The position numbers and the translations under genes were made by a program. A stretch of DNA of 5,349 nucleotides from the NCBI GenBank assembly GCA_021781185.1, contig JAJXXI010000038.1:1-5349 (forward strand), in the 5' to 3' direction. Positions 1-5,349 of the stretch are shown piece by piece. Position 1 is the first letter of the stretch. Each line of letters starts with the position of its first letter. The DNA comes from a bacterium (lineage in GTDB: Bacteria > Verrucomicrobiota > Verrucomicrobiia > Limisphaerales > UBA11358). A model generated the notes under the pieces. It was not told where the DNA came from. It saw only the letters and a program-made list of their open reading frames with translations, and searched no databases.

Positions 1-95
1 TGGATGTGCCGCTGGTGACTGCGGACAAACAACTGTTGCGCGTGTTTCCGCGGACGGCCGTGTCATTGCAGAAATTTGCGAAAGAGAAAAAGTAA
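1..95 (+). CDS. PIN-domain protein, VapC-like (3' end only)
   Basis: Partial gene; only the last 30 codons (from base 3) and the TAA at 93-95 are in the window. The visible tail begins DVPLVTADKQLLRVFP and ends in a lysine-rich stretch. The pattern of hydrophobic strand, then T-A-D, then a short helix and a final 'avsL' strand is typical of the C-terminus of PIN-domain ribonucleases such as VapC toxins. In that family the Asp of the T-x-D motif is one of the acidic metal-binding residues. The family call is inferred from this short tail alone. An antitoxin gene would lie upstream, outside the window. The gene abuts ddl with no intergenic base and in the same reading frame, so it may be co-transcribed with the dcw genes. 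It could instead be a non-toxin PIN protein. Confidence 0.6.
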   Translation, partial: DVPLVTADKQLLRVFPRTAVSLQKFAKEKK

Positions 96-1043
96 GTGCG
101 CCGGAAATTGAACATTACCGTGATGCTGGGTGGACCCAGCGCCGAGCGCGAAGTGTCGCTGCGTTCCGGCGCGGCGGCGGCGAAGGCGCTGCGGTCGCTC
201 GGCCACGCCGTGCATGAGTTGGACCCGCGCTCGCCGGGTTGGAGCCTGCCGCCGGAAACGGATGCGGTTTTTCTCGCGCTGCACGGAACTTATGGAGAAG
301 ACGGCACGGTGCAGCGGCAACTGGACGCCCTGGGCGTGCCTTACACGGGATGCGGGGCCGAGGCCAGCCGGGTGGCTTTCGATAAGGTGTTGACGAAGCA
401 GCGCTGTGTTCAATCCGGCGTGCCGACGGCCCGGTTTTTCACGGTGGACACGCAGGAAGCCCCGTTTCCGAAAGATTTTTTACCGCCGCTGGTGGTGAAG
501 CCGGCCCGGCAGGGCTCCAGCGTCGGGCTGCAATTTGTGAACCGCGTGGAGGACTGGGCGGGGGCGCTCGCAGAGGCGTTTCGGTTTGATTCGGAGCTGC
601 TGGTTGAGGAGAAAATCATCGGCCGGGAAACCACCGTGGGCATCCTCGACGGTCAGGCTCTGCCGGTGGTCGAGGTGCGCCCGAAGCGGGGCAGCTACGA
701 TTATCAGAACAAATACACCGCCGGCTCGACCGAATATTTTTGCCCGGCGGATTTCGACGCCGCGACGGCCGGTCGCATCCAGGCCGCAGCGCTGGGTGCA
801 TTCCAGGCGGTGGGGGGGCGCGATTATGCGCGGGTGGACGTGATGGTGCAGCCGGATGGTTTGCCGGTGGTGCTGGAAGTGAACACGCTGCCGGGTATGA
901 CCGAGACGAGCCTGCTGCCCAAGGCGGCGGCGGCGGTTGGAATGGATTTTGCCACGCTCTGCCAGCGGATGGTGGAGCTGGCGTTGCGGAGAAATGAGAC
1001 CTTGAAAATGGAAAATTCAAAAACCCGGCCGGTTGCCGCCTGA
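96..1043 (+). CDS. ddl: D-alanine--D-alanine ligase
   Basis: Cytoplasmic ATP-grasp enzyme that joins two D-alanines, using ATP, for the UDP-MurNAc-pentapeptide. At 315 residues it is slightly longer than E. coli DdlB (about 306). The N-terminal motif LGGPSAEREVSL carries the catalytic Glu (E17). The ATP-grasp loop QGSSVGL lies at 139-145, and YDYQNKY at 201-207 carries the Tyr (Y207) that marks a D-Ala rather than D-lactate ligase. R246 and D248 sit in ARVDVMV, and E261 and N263 in the metal-binding EVNTLPGMT motif. All expected active-site residues are present, so the enzyme should work. GTG at 96 is the only start that keeps the first beta strand; it follows the upstream TAA directly, with an A-rich AAAGAGAAAAAG stretch instead of a clear Shine-Dalgarno. 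The last 14-15 residues (about ETLKMENSKTRPVAA) lie past the usual family end and are encoded by the AT-rich repeat region that continues into the ddl-ftsQ gap. Confidence 0.96.
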   Translation: MRRKLNITVMLGGPSAEREVSLRSGAAAAKALRSLGHAVHELDPRSPGWSLPPETDAVFLALHGTYGEDGTVQRQLDALGVPYTGCGAEASRVAFDKVLTKQRCVQSGVPTARFFTVDTQEAPFPKDFLPPLVVKPARQGSSVGLQFVNRVEDWAGALAEAFRFDSELLVEEKIIGRETTVGILDGQALPVVEVRPKRGSYDYQNKYTAGSTEYFCPADFDAATAGRIQAAALGAFQAVGGRDYARVDVMVQPDGLPVVLEVNTLPGMTETSLLPKAAAAVGMDFATLCQRMVELALRRNETLKMENSKTRPVAA

Positions 1044-1087
1044 GCCGGTTGCCGCCGCCATTTTTTATGGTTTCAACTTTGAATTTT
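1012..1087. repeat. Imperfect inverted repeat at the ddl-ftsQ junction
   Basis: AAAATTCAAA at 1012-1021 is an exact inverted match to TTTGAATTTT at 1078-1087. The stem can continue with AACC (1022-1025) pairing GGTT (1069-1072) if five bases bulge out on the right side. A shorter inner stem, CCGGC (1025-1029) with GCCGG (1044-1048), competes with part of it. The structure spans the end of ddl, its stop codon and most of the gap before ftsQ. It is AT-rich at the edges and GC-rich in the middle, unlike the even GC-rich sequence around it. It could be a small dispersed element, an mRNA processing or attenuation structure, or chance. The T6 run at 1061-1066 is not directly at the base of the inner stem, so a standard terminator is not supported. 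Confidence 0.5.
1028..1056. repeat. 13-bp direct repeat around the ddl stop codon
   Basis: GCCGGTTGCCGCC occurs exactly at 1028-1040 and again at 1044-1056, separated only by TGA, the ddl stop codon, giving a 16-base period. It lies inside the larger inverted repeat. The arrangement looks like a short tandem duplication. If so, the upstream copy now encodes the last residues of Ddl and the downstream copy is untranslated when ftsQ starts at 1099. Confidence 0.75.
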
Positions 1088-1098
1088 TAATTGAACCG

Positions 1099-2061
1099 AT
1101 GTGGTTTAAACGCGAACAAAACAAGAACCGCCGCCTGCGCCGCAGTCATGTGCTGGACGTGAAGCTGCGTTCCGACCAGGTGCGGGCCACGCGCCTGCGG
1201 TTGCTGCTGATGTCGTGCCTGGTGGTCGGCGGCACCGTCCTGGGGCTTTATGTATTCTGGCGCATCGGCGAATCGGCGCTGAACACGTTTGTCTATCAGA
1301 ACGCGGACTTTGCGATCCAGCAGATCGAGGTGCAGACGGACGGCAAGATCGCGCCGGAACAGTTGCGCCGCTGGTCCGGGGTGCGGCTGGGGGAGAATTT
1401 GATCGGCCTGGACCTTGCGGCGGTGAGGCGCAACCTGGAACTCGTCTCCGTGATTGACTCGGTTTCCGTCGAGCGCGTGCTGCCGCGCACCTTGCGAATC
1501 CGGGTGACCGAGCGCGTTCCGATTGCACAGGTCAACGTGCCGCAAATGGAGAACGGCACGATCGCCGTGTCGGTGTTTCAACTGGATGCGAATGGCATGG
1601 TGATGCAGCCGCTGGATCCGCGCCTATGCACCGTTCCCCTGGCGCAGGTGAACCCCGCCCTGCCGGTGATCACCGGCGTGAACGCGTTCCAGCTCCAGCC
1701 GGGCCGGGTGGTGGAGCTGCCGCAGGTGCAGGCCGCGCTTCAGTGGCTGGAATCGTTTGACTGCTCGCCGATGGCCGGGCTCGTGGATGTGCAGAGTCTT
1801 GACGTGTCGGCTCCGGGCGTGATTGTGGTGACGACGGGGCAGGGCAGCACAGTCACCTTTGGCCTCGACCACCCGGGCCAGCAGTTGCGGCGCTGGCGGG
1901 AGATTTATGATTTTGGCCTCCGCCAGCAACGGGCCATTGCGTCGGCAAATCTGGCGGTGGCGAACAACGTGCCGGTGCGCTGGATGATGGCCAGTGCCGT
2001 GCCGGCGACAGTCACGCCCAAGGCGGTAAAACCACAAAAGAACCGGAGGAGACATGTTTGA
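1099..2061 (+). CDS. ftsQ: Cell division protein FtsQ (POTRA domain)
   Basis: Bitopic inner-membrane divisome protein; in the family it binds FtsB/FtsL and controls septal wall synthesis from the periplasm. The product is 320 residues. A basic cytoplasmic N-terminus with many Arg/Lys (1-34) is followed by one hydrophobic segment (about 35-54). A POTRA domain follows at about 70-143: FAIQQIEVQ strand, GxxxGENLIGLDL, VSVIDSVSVERVLPRTLRI, ending in VTERVPIA. The rest is the beta-rich FtsQ domain. ATG at 1099 is chosen because it gives the MWFKR N-terminus expected for this membrane topology. The frame stays open upstream to a TTG at 1033, which would add 22 residues encoded by the repeat region and overlap ddl by 11 bases; this is less likely. 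No Shine-Dalgarno is visible before 1099, and the leader is AT-rich. The last 8 bases overlap ftsA. Confidence 0.92.
   Translation: MWFKREQNKNRRLRRSHVLDVKLRSDQVRATRLRLLLMSCLVVGGTVLGLYVFWRIGESALNTFVYQNADFAIQQIEVQTDGKIAPEQLRRWSGVRLGENLIGLDLAAVRRNLELVSVIDSVSVERVLPRTLRIRVTERVPIAQVNVPQMENGTIAVSVFQLDANGMVMQPLDPRLCTVPLAQVNPALPVITGVNAFQLQPGRVVELPQVQAALQWLESFDCSPMAGLVDVQSLDVSAPGVIVVTTGQGSTVTFGLDHPGQQLRRWREIYDFGLRQQRAIASANLAVANNVPVRWMMASAVPATVTPKAVKPQKNRRRHV
2045..2050 (+). promoter_or_regulatory. Shine-Dalgarno of ftsA
   Basis: GGAGGA lies inside the 3' end of ftsQ, three bases before the ATG at 2054. It is the strongest ribosome-binding site in the window and fixes the ftsA start. With the 8-base ftsQ-ftsA overlap, it suggests translational coupling. 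Confidence 0.8.
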
Positions 2062-3277
2062 GGATTCCAATATCGTGGTCGGTCTCGAGATCGGCACGTC
2101 GAAAATCTGCGTGGTCGTCGGCGAGCTGAATGCCGAGGGCATGGTGAACATCATCGGCCTGGGGCAGTCGCCGTCCAACGGCGTCCGCAAGGGCGAGATT
2201 TGCGATTCCGAAAAGGTCGAGCAGGAACTGCGCACGGCGGTTTACGAGGCCGAGCAGATGGCCGACGTGGAGATTCGCAGCGTTTATCTGGGCGTGACCG
2301 GCAGCCACATCCGCGGCTTCAACAACCGGGGCAAACACCCGGTGGTTTCCGCCGACCGCGAGATTTCCGCCGACGACGTGCAGGATGTCATCAAGAACGC
2401 CAAGGCCATCAATCTCCCCGCCGAGAACACGGTGGTTCATGCCGTGCGGCAGCATTTCTGCGTGGACGGCCAGGACGGCGTCACCAATCCCGTCGGCATG
2501 CTCGGCGCGCGGCTGGAGGTGGACATGCACGTGATCCACGGCCACGCCAACCGGCTGCAAAACGCCATCCGCCTCGTCCGCGCCACCCAGTTGGAGGTGG
2601 ACGAAATTGTTTTCAACGGCATCGCCTCCTCGCTCGCGCTGCTTTCCAGCGAGCAGAAGGAGCTGGGCGCGCTGGTGATTGACATCGGCGGCGGCACGAC
2701 GGAATTCATCGTTTATCTCGACGGCGTGATCCGGTTCAGCGGCGTGCTGGCGATCGGTGGCGACCATGTTTCCAACGATCTGGGGCACGGGCTGAAGGTG
2801 CCGTTGAGCCGCGCGGAAAAATTGAAACGCGAATACGGCTCCGCGCTCGTGAAGGAAGAATCCAAGGGCCAGGCGATTTCGCTCACCAATGAACTGGGGC
2901 TGACGCTCAAGCAGGTGAACCTCGAACATCTGCAACGCATCATGTCGCTGCGGCTGGAGGAGTTGTTTGAGGTCATCGCGCATGAACTGGAGCGCGCCGG
3001 GCTGACGGATTATCTGCGCGCCGGGGTTTTGCTGACCGGCGGCGGCTCGCGCGTGCCGGGCATTGAGAAGCTCGCCGAGCGCGTTTTTCAGATGAATGTC
3101 ACCCATGGCCACGCCGGCACCGTTGGCGGCATCACCACCGCGCTGGACCAGCCGGAATTCGCCACCGGCATCGGCCTCGTGAAATATGGCTCGCTGAAAA
3201 ACCGCCAGCGCGCGCCCAAAACCAATCTGGCTTCCGGCCTGAAAAACATGGTCGGCCGCTTCCTACAACGCAGTTGA
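2054..3277 (+). CDS. ftsA: Cell division protein FtsA
   Basis: Actin-fold ATPase that tethers FtsZ filaments to the inner face of the membrane and recruits later divisome proteins. The product is 407 residues, close to the usual length (about 420). The phosphate-1 motif GLEIGTSKICVVVGE (10-24) has Glu where many actin-fold proteins have Asp; E. coli FtsA has this Glu too. The FtsA-specific 1C subdomain follows (about 84-165, including NTVVHAVRQHF and NPVGMLGARLEV). Phosphate-2 is VIDIGGGTTEF, with D210 and G212-G214. The adenosine motif is LLTGGGSRVPGI (GGG at 329-331). The protein ends in an amphipathic basic helix, GLKNMVGRFLQRS, which matches the membrane-targeting sequence of FtsA. Nothing appears degenerate. 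The gene is preceded by a strong Shine-Dalgarno, overlaps ftsQ by 8 bases and lies 10 bases before ftsZ. Confidence 0.97.
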   Translation: MFEDSNIVVGLEIGTSKICVVVGELNAEGMVNIIGLGQSPSNGVRKGEICDSEKVEQELRTAVYEAEQMADVEIRSVYLGVTGSHIRGFNNRGKHPVVSADREISADDVQDVIKNAKAINLPAENTVVHAVRQHFCVDGQDGVTNPVGMLGARLEVDMHVIHGHANRLQNAIRLVRATQLEVDEIVFNGIASSLALLSSEQKELGALVIDIGGGTTEFIVYLDGVIRFSGVLAIGGDHVSNDLGHGLKVPLSRAEKLKREYGSALVKEESKGQAISLTNELGLTLKQVNLEHLQRIMSLRLEELFEVIAHELERAGLTDYLRAGVLLTGGGSRVPGIEKLAERVFQMNVTHGHAGTVGGITTALDQPEFATGIGLVKYGSLKNRQRAPKTNLASGLKNMVGRFLQRS

Positions 3278-3281
3278 AAGG
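3277..3281 (+). promoter_or_regulatory. Shine-Dalgarno of ftsZ
   Basis: AAAGG overlaps the last base of the ftsA stop codon. It stands six bases from the ATG at 3288 but directly touches the in-frame ATG at 3282, so it favours 3288 as the ftsZ start. Confidence 0.6.
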
Positions 3282-3287
3282 ATGATT

Positions 3288-4490
3288 ATGGAAAACCAAG
3301 TTCCGCCTCCGCAACCGAACGGCAAACCGGTCGTGAAAATCTTCGGCGTGGGCAACGCCGGCGTGGCCCTGCTGGATGCGGTGAACACGCCTGAGTTTGC
3401 CGGCGCAAATTTCGTGGCCGTCAACACGGATGCGGCGTCGCTCGGCGCGTGTTCCGCCACGGTGAAATTTCATCTCGAGAACAAATTGCTGCGCGGCTTG
3501 GGCACCGGCGGCGACGCCGAGCGCGGCCGCGCGCTGGCGGAGGAGCAGTTTTCCACGCTCAAATCCGCCTGCGAGGGCGCGAATGTCGTGTTTGTTCTCG
3601 CGGGCCTTGGCGGCGGTGCGGGCAGCGGGGTGAGCCCCGTGCTGGCCCGGGCGGCGCGCGAAGCCGGCGCGCTGGTGCTGGCGTTTGTCACGCTGCCGTT
3701 TGAATGCGAGGGCAACCGCCGCGAACAGCAGGCGGAGCAAAGCCTCGACCATTTGAAATCCGCCGCCGACGGCGTGATCTGCCTGCCGAGCCAGAAAATT
3801 TTCCGGTTGATTGATGAAAACACCAGCCTCGTCGAGACCTTCCGCGTGACCGGCGGGCTGCTGCTCGAAGGATTGCGCGGGGTGTGGCAGTTGCTGGAGC
3901 GTCCCGGCCTGATCCAGGTTCACTTTGCGGATTTGTGCGCGCTGGTGCGGGATCGTCATGCGGAAAACGCGTTTGCCTTTGTCGAGGCGGTCGGGGCCGG
4001 CCGCGCCCGCGAAGTCGTGGAAAAAATTCTCGCGCATCCGCTGCTGGATGAGGGCCGTGCGCTGGCGGAATCCGACGCCGTGCTGGTGAGCCTGACGGCG
4101 GGACGGGACCTGACCATGGCGGAGATCAACCGGGTGATGGACCAGGTGAAACGCCAGTGTGTTCACGCGCAGATCATCATGGGCGCGGCCGTGGACGCGG
4201 CGCTCAAGGACAAACTGTGCGTCACCATCATTGCCGCGAAACAGGCGCCGGCGTCAACGACTGTGGCGGCCCGCCCCGAAAACCGGGCCACCGCTCCGGC
4301 CTTGTCCGGTCATCGCGATGTGGTGATGCCGCGCAACCGGGGCCAGCGGAAACACACCAAGCCCGTCCAGACGCAACTGCCGCTGACGATTGTTTCCAAG
4401 GGCCGGTTTGACAAGAGCGAGCCGACGATTCACCAGGGCGAAGATTTGGACGTGCCGACGTATCTGCGTCGCGGCGTCGCGATGAACTGA
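3288..4490 (+). CDS. ftsZ: Divergent cell division GTPase FtsZ
   Basis: Tubulin-like protein that forms the division ring. The product is 400 residues (402 from the ATG at 3282); spacing to the AAAGG favours 3288. Family landmarks appear in order: KIFGVGNAGVALL (T1, 17-29), VNTDAASL (45-52), GLGTGGDAERGR (T3, 70-81), LAGLGGGAGSGVSP (T4, 104-117), LPFECEGNRR (136-145, keeping the Glu and Arg that contact nucleotide), RPGLIQVHFADL (T7, 205-216), VSLTAGRDLTMAEI and an MGAAVDAALKDKLCVTIIA strand. A basic low-complexity linker (about 318-384) leads to EDLDVPTYLRR (385-395), the conserved peptide that binds FtsA. Several catalytic positions differ from ordinary FtsZ: the T4 GGGTGTG is GGGAGSG, the T1 loop lacks its glycine run and Asn, the H7 Asn-Asp pair is Gly-Gly, and T7 N-x-D-F-A-D is Q-x-H-F-A-D. 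Gene position and tail say FtsZ; GTPase activity is uncertain. The stop lies one base from the opposing lipoprotein gene. Confidence 0.9.
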   Translation: MENQVPPPQPNGKPVVKIFGVGNAGVALLDAVNTPEFAGANFVAVNTDAASLGACSATVKFHLENKLLRGLGTGGDAERGRALAEEQFSTLKSACEGANVVFVLAGLGGGAGSGVSPVLARAAREAGALVLAFVTLPFECEGNRREQQAEQSLDHLKSAADGVICLPSQKIFRLIDENTSLVETFRVTGGLLLEGLRGVWQLLERPGLIQVHFADLCALVRDRHAENAFAFVEAVGAGRAREVVEKILAHPLLDEGRALAESDAVLVSLTAGRDLTMAEINRVMDQVKRQCVHAQIIMGAAVDAALKDKLCVTIIAAKQAPASTTVAARPENRATAPALSGHRDVVMPRNRGQRKHTKPVQTQLPLTIVSKGRFDKSEPTIHQGEDLDVPTYLRRGVAMN

Positions 4491-4491
4491 G

Positions 4492-4833
4492 CTAGTCTTT
4501 CGACCAGCCGGTCAGAAGGCGGTTGGTGTTGAAGGTGAGGCTCAATTTGCTTTCGTGCCAGTCAGAGGAATCCGCCTCGGGGCCAAAGCTGGCGGAGTGG
4601 TAGCGGAAGTCGCTGTCCATGCCCGCCGTGCTGGTTCGATAACGGGAAATCCATTCGGCCACGGTGCTGCCATCGGCGTTTTGAATTTGTTTGGCGGGCG
4701 GACCCAGTTCGGCGACGGCTTGAATAAAGGTCAATTTGCCGACGCGATTGTCCCAATTGTCCCGGGTGGTGGCGCAGCCGGCAAAAATGCCGAAGGCCAT
4801 TGCGGTCAGGAAAAAGGCGCGGAGGATTTTCAT
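4492..4833 (-). CDS. Small predicted lipoprotein, function unknown
   Basis: A 113-residue protein. The N-terminus MKILRAFFLTAMAFGIFAGC is a lipoprotein signal: Lys/Arg start, hydrophobic core (6-18) and lipobox F-A-G-C with the lipidated Cys at 20. Phe at the -3 position is less usual than Leu. The mature part has a TFIQAVAELGPPAKQ segment, a DGSTVAEWISRY segment and a final LSLTFNTNRLLTGWSKD strand pattern. This layout, with a helix ending in a G-P-P turn, then 'a-e-W' and a closing 'l-t-F-d-x-x-g-x-l-x-x-W' hairpin, resembles small SmpA/BamE-like lipoproteins, but the match is general and I do not name it. ATG at 4833 is chosen because it starts the signal peptide; the frame is open further upstream but that part is Pro/Arg-rich with no signal. 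No good Shine-Dalgarno is visible. The gene lies 22 bases after the phosphatase-family gene, probably in one transcript, and converges on ftsZ. Confidence 0.82.
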   Translation of the reverse strand: MKILRAFFLTAMAFGIFAGCATTRDNWDNRVGKLTFIQAVAELGPPAKQIQNADGSTVAEWISRYRTSTAGMDSDFRYHSASFGPEADSSDWHESKLSLTFNTNRLLTGWSKD

Positions 4834-4855
4834 GGGTTCGAGCTGCTTCCGATCT

Positions 4856-5349
4856 TCATTCCGTGGTGAACGTGGCGACAATGGGCCGGTGATCGGAGCC
4901 CACGCCCCAGTTGGGAATCGTGGGGATATCGGTTTCACTCGTCAACCAATCCCGGGTCATCGCCGGGCTTAGCAGGATGTAATCAATGCGGCTGTAGCTG
5001 TCCTCCTTGCCGTAGAAATGTGTCCAGGTGATGCGCGGCGGATCATGCCACGGTTTGTCGGCGGGCGCGCTGTCGCCGTTGCGCTCGGCGGGGCGGGTGT
5101 CGGTGAACTTGTATTTGCCCTGTCCGATTAATTCCTTGGTGGGCGGAGAATCCTTCACGTCGTTGAAATCACCCAGCACGATCAATTTCGCGTTGGGATT
5201 GGTTTTGAGGTCGGCATCCACCAGGCCGCGCAGAACTTTGGCTTCCTGCAAGCGCTGCTCGGTTTCGTCCGCCATGGGGGAGGGCCGGCGGGATTTCAAA
5301 TGGGCGGCAATCAGGGTGAAGGTGAAATTAGCATCCGCGCGGATGTCCA
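4856..5349 (-). CDS. Endonuclease/exonuclease/phosphatase family protein (5' end missing)
   Basis: The C-terminal part of a metal-dependent hydrolase of the DNase I-like fold; the gene enters across the window end and stops with TGA at 4858-4856. About 164 codons are visible, the first complete one being at 5345-5347 (reading D-I-R-A-D-A-N-F-T-F). Motifs in order: TLIAAHLKSRR (His at 5300-5302), then LIVLGDFND with catalytic Asp (5168-5170) and Asn (5162-5164), a YSRIDYILLSP strand, and VGSDHRPIVATF with the Asp (4892-4894) and His (4889-4891) that complete the active site. All visible catalytic residues are intact. The family cleaves phosphodiesters in nucleic acids, sugar or inositol phosphates, or lipids; substrate cannot be told from this half. 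A TTG at 5299 is an internal Leu codon, not the start. Any export signal would lie outside the window. Confidence 0.9.
   Translation of the reverse strand, partial: DIRADANFTFTLIAAHLKSRRPSPMADETEQRLQEAKVLRGLVDADLKTNPNAKLIVLGDFNDVKDSPPTKELIGQGKYKFTDTRPAERNGDSAPADKPWHDPPRITWTHFYGKEDSYSRIDYILLSPAMTRDWLTSETDIPTIPNWGVGSDHRPIVATFTTE

Noticed and set aside
812..818. Run of seven G within ddl, a possible frameshift site.
   Set aside because: The frame is intact through it and downstream catalytic motifs are in frame, so there is no sign of slippage.
616..1020. Reverse-strand open frame inside ddl.
   Set aside because: The product is a Pro/Arg/Ser-rich low-complexity string, a shadow of ddl.
1061..1066. 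T6 run after GC-rich sequence, a possible terminator after ddl.
   Set aside because: The CCGGC/GCCGG stem ends at 1048, a dozen bases before the T run, and the loop is long. The downstream ftsQ is expected to share the transcript.
2012..4166. Two long reverse-strand open frames (2012-3112 and 3132-4166) covering ftsA and ftsZ almost completely.
   Set aside because: Both are codon-aligned antisense to the real genes. Stops in that phase need TTA, CTA or TCA codons on the sense strand, which are rare in GC-rich genes. Their translations are His/Arg/Ala-rich with no recognisable domain.
4747..4763. Tandem ATTGTCCC repeat.
   Set aside because: It simply encodes the short D-N-W-D-N stretch of the lipoprotein.
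4555..4972. Forward-strand open frames opposite the lipoprotein gene and the phosphatase-family gene.
   Set aside because: The reverse strand carries a clear lipoprotein signal and intact GDFND and SDH motifs; the forward frames show no family pattern.
5332..5345. Perfect 14-bp palindrome CATCCGCGCGGATG.
   Set aside because: It lies inside the coding sequence of the phosphatase-family gene and is explained by the codons for R-A-D-A and neighbours; no second copy in the window.

Overview
The window carries the end of a division and cell-wall (dcw) cluster from a GC-rich bacterium. The order ddl-ftsQ-ftsA-ftsZ, the style of FtsQ (a short, very basic N-terminus before a single membrane segment) and a markedly divergent FtsZ point to Verrucomicrobiota, perhaps the Pedosphaera/Limisphaera side. 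That assignment is family recollection and inference; there is no rRNA or other marker here to confirm it.

Layout on the + strand: bases 1-95 are the last 30 codons of a gene whose tail looks like a PIN-domain (VapC-type) ribonuclease. A D-alanine--D-alanine ligase gene (ddl) follows at 96-1043, starting on the base after the PIN stop codon and in the same frame. A 55-base AT-rich gap, with nested direct and inverted repeats that reach back into the end of ddl, separates it from ftsQ (1099-2061). ftsQ overlaps ftsA (2054-3277) by 8 bases, and ftsZ (3288-4490) follows after 10 bases. Ddl makes the D-Ala-D-Ala dipeptide of peptidoglycan precursors. FtsZ is the cytoskeletal division protein, FtsA is its ATP-binding membrane anchor, and FtsQ is the bitopic divisome protein linking the cytoplasmic ring to periplasmic wall synthesis. 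Their tight spacing suggests co-transcription.

On the - strand, a small lipoprotein gene (4833 down to 4492) ends one base from the ftsZ stop. Upstream of it lies the C-terminal half of an endonuclease/exonuclease/phosphatase-family enzyme (5349 down to 4856, cut by the window edge). These two genes are 22 bases apart and may form their own operon, unrelated to the dcw cluster.

The most notable observation is FtsZ. It keeps the overall tubulin-fold sequence pattern and the C-terminal peptide that binds FtsA, but many residues that bind GTP or drive its hydrolysis are changed: the T1 glycine loop, GGGTGTG to GGGAGSG, the T6/H7 guanine contacts, and the T7 loop Asn and first Asp. Its neighbours FtsA and Ddl keep their active-site motifs. 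I saw no tRNA, rRNA, CRISPR array, insertion sequence or convincing terminator.
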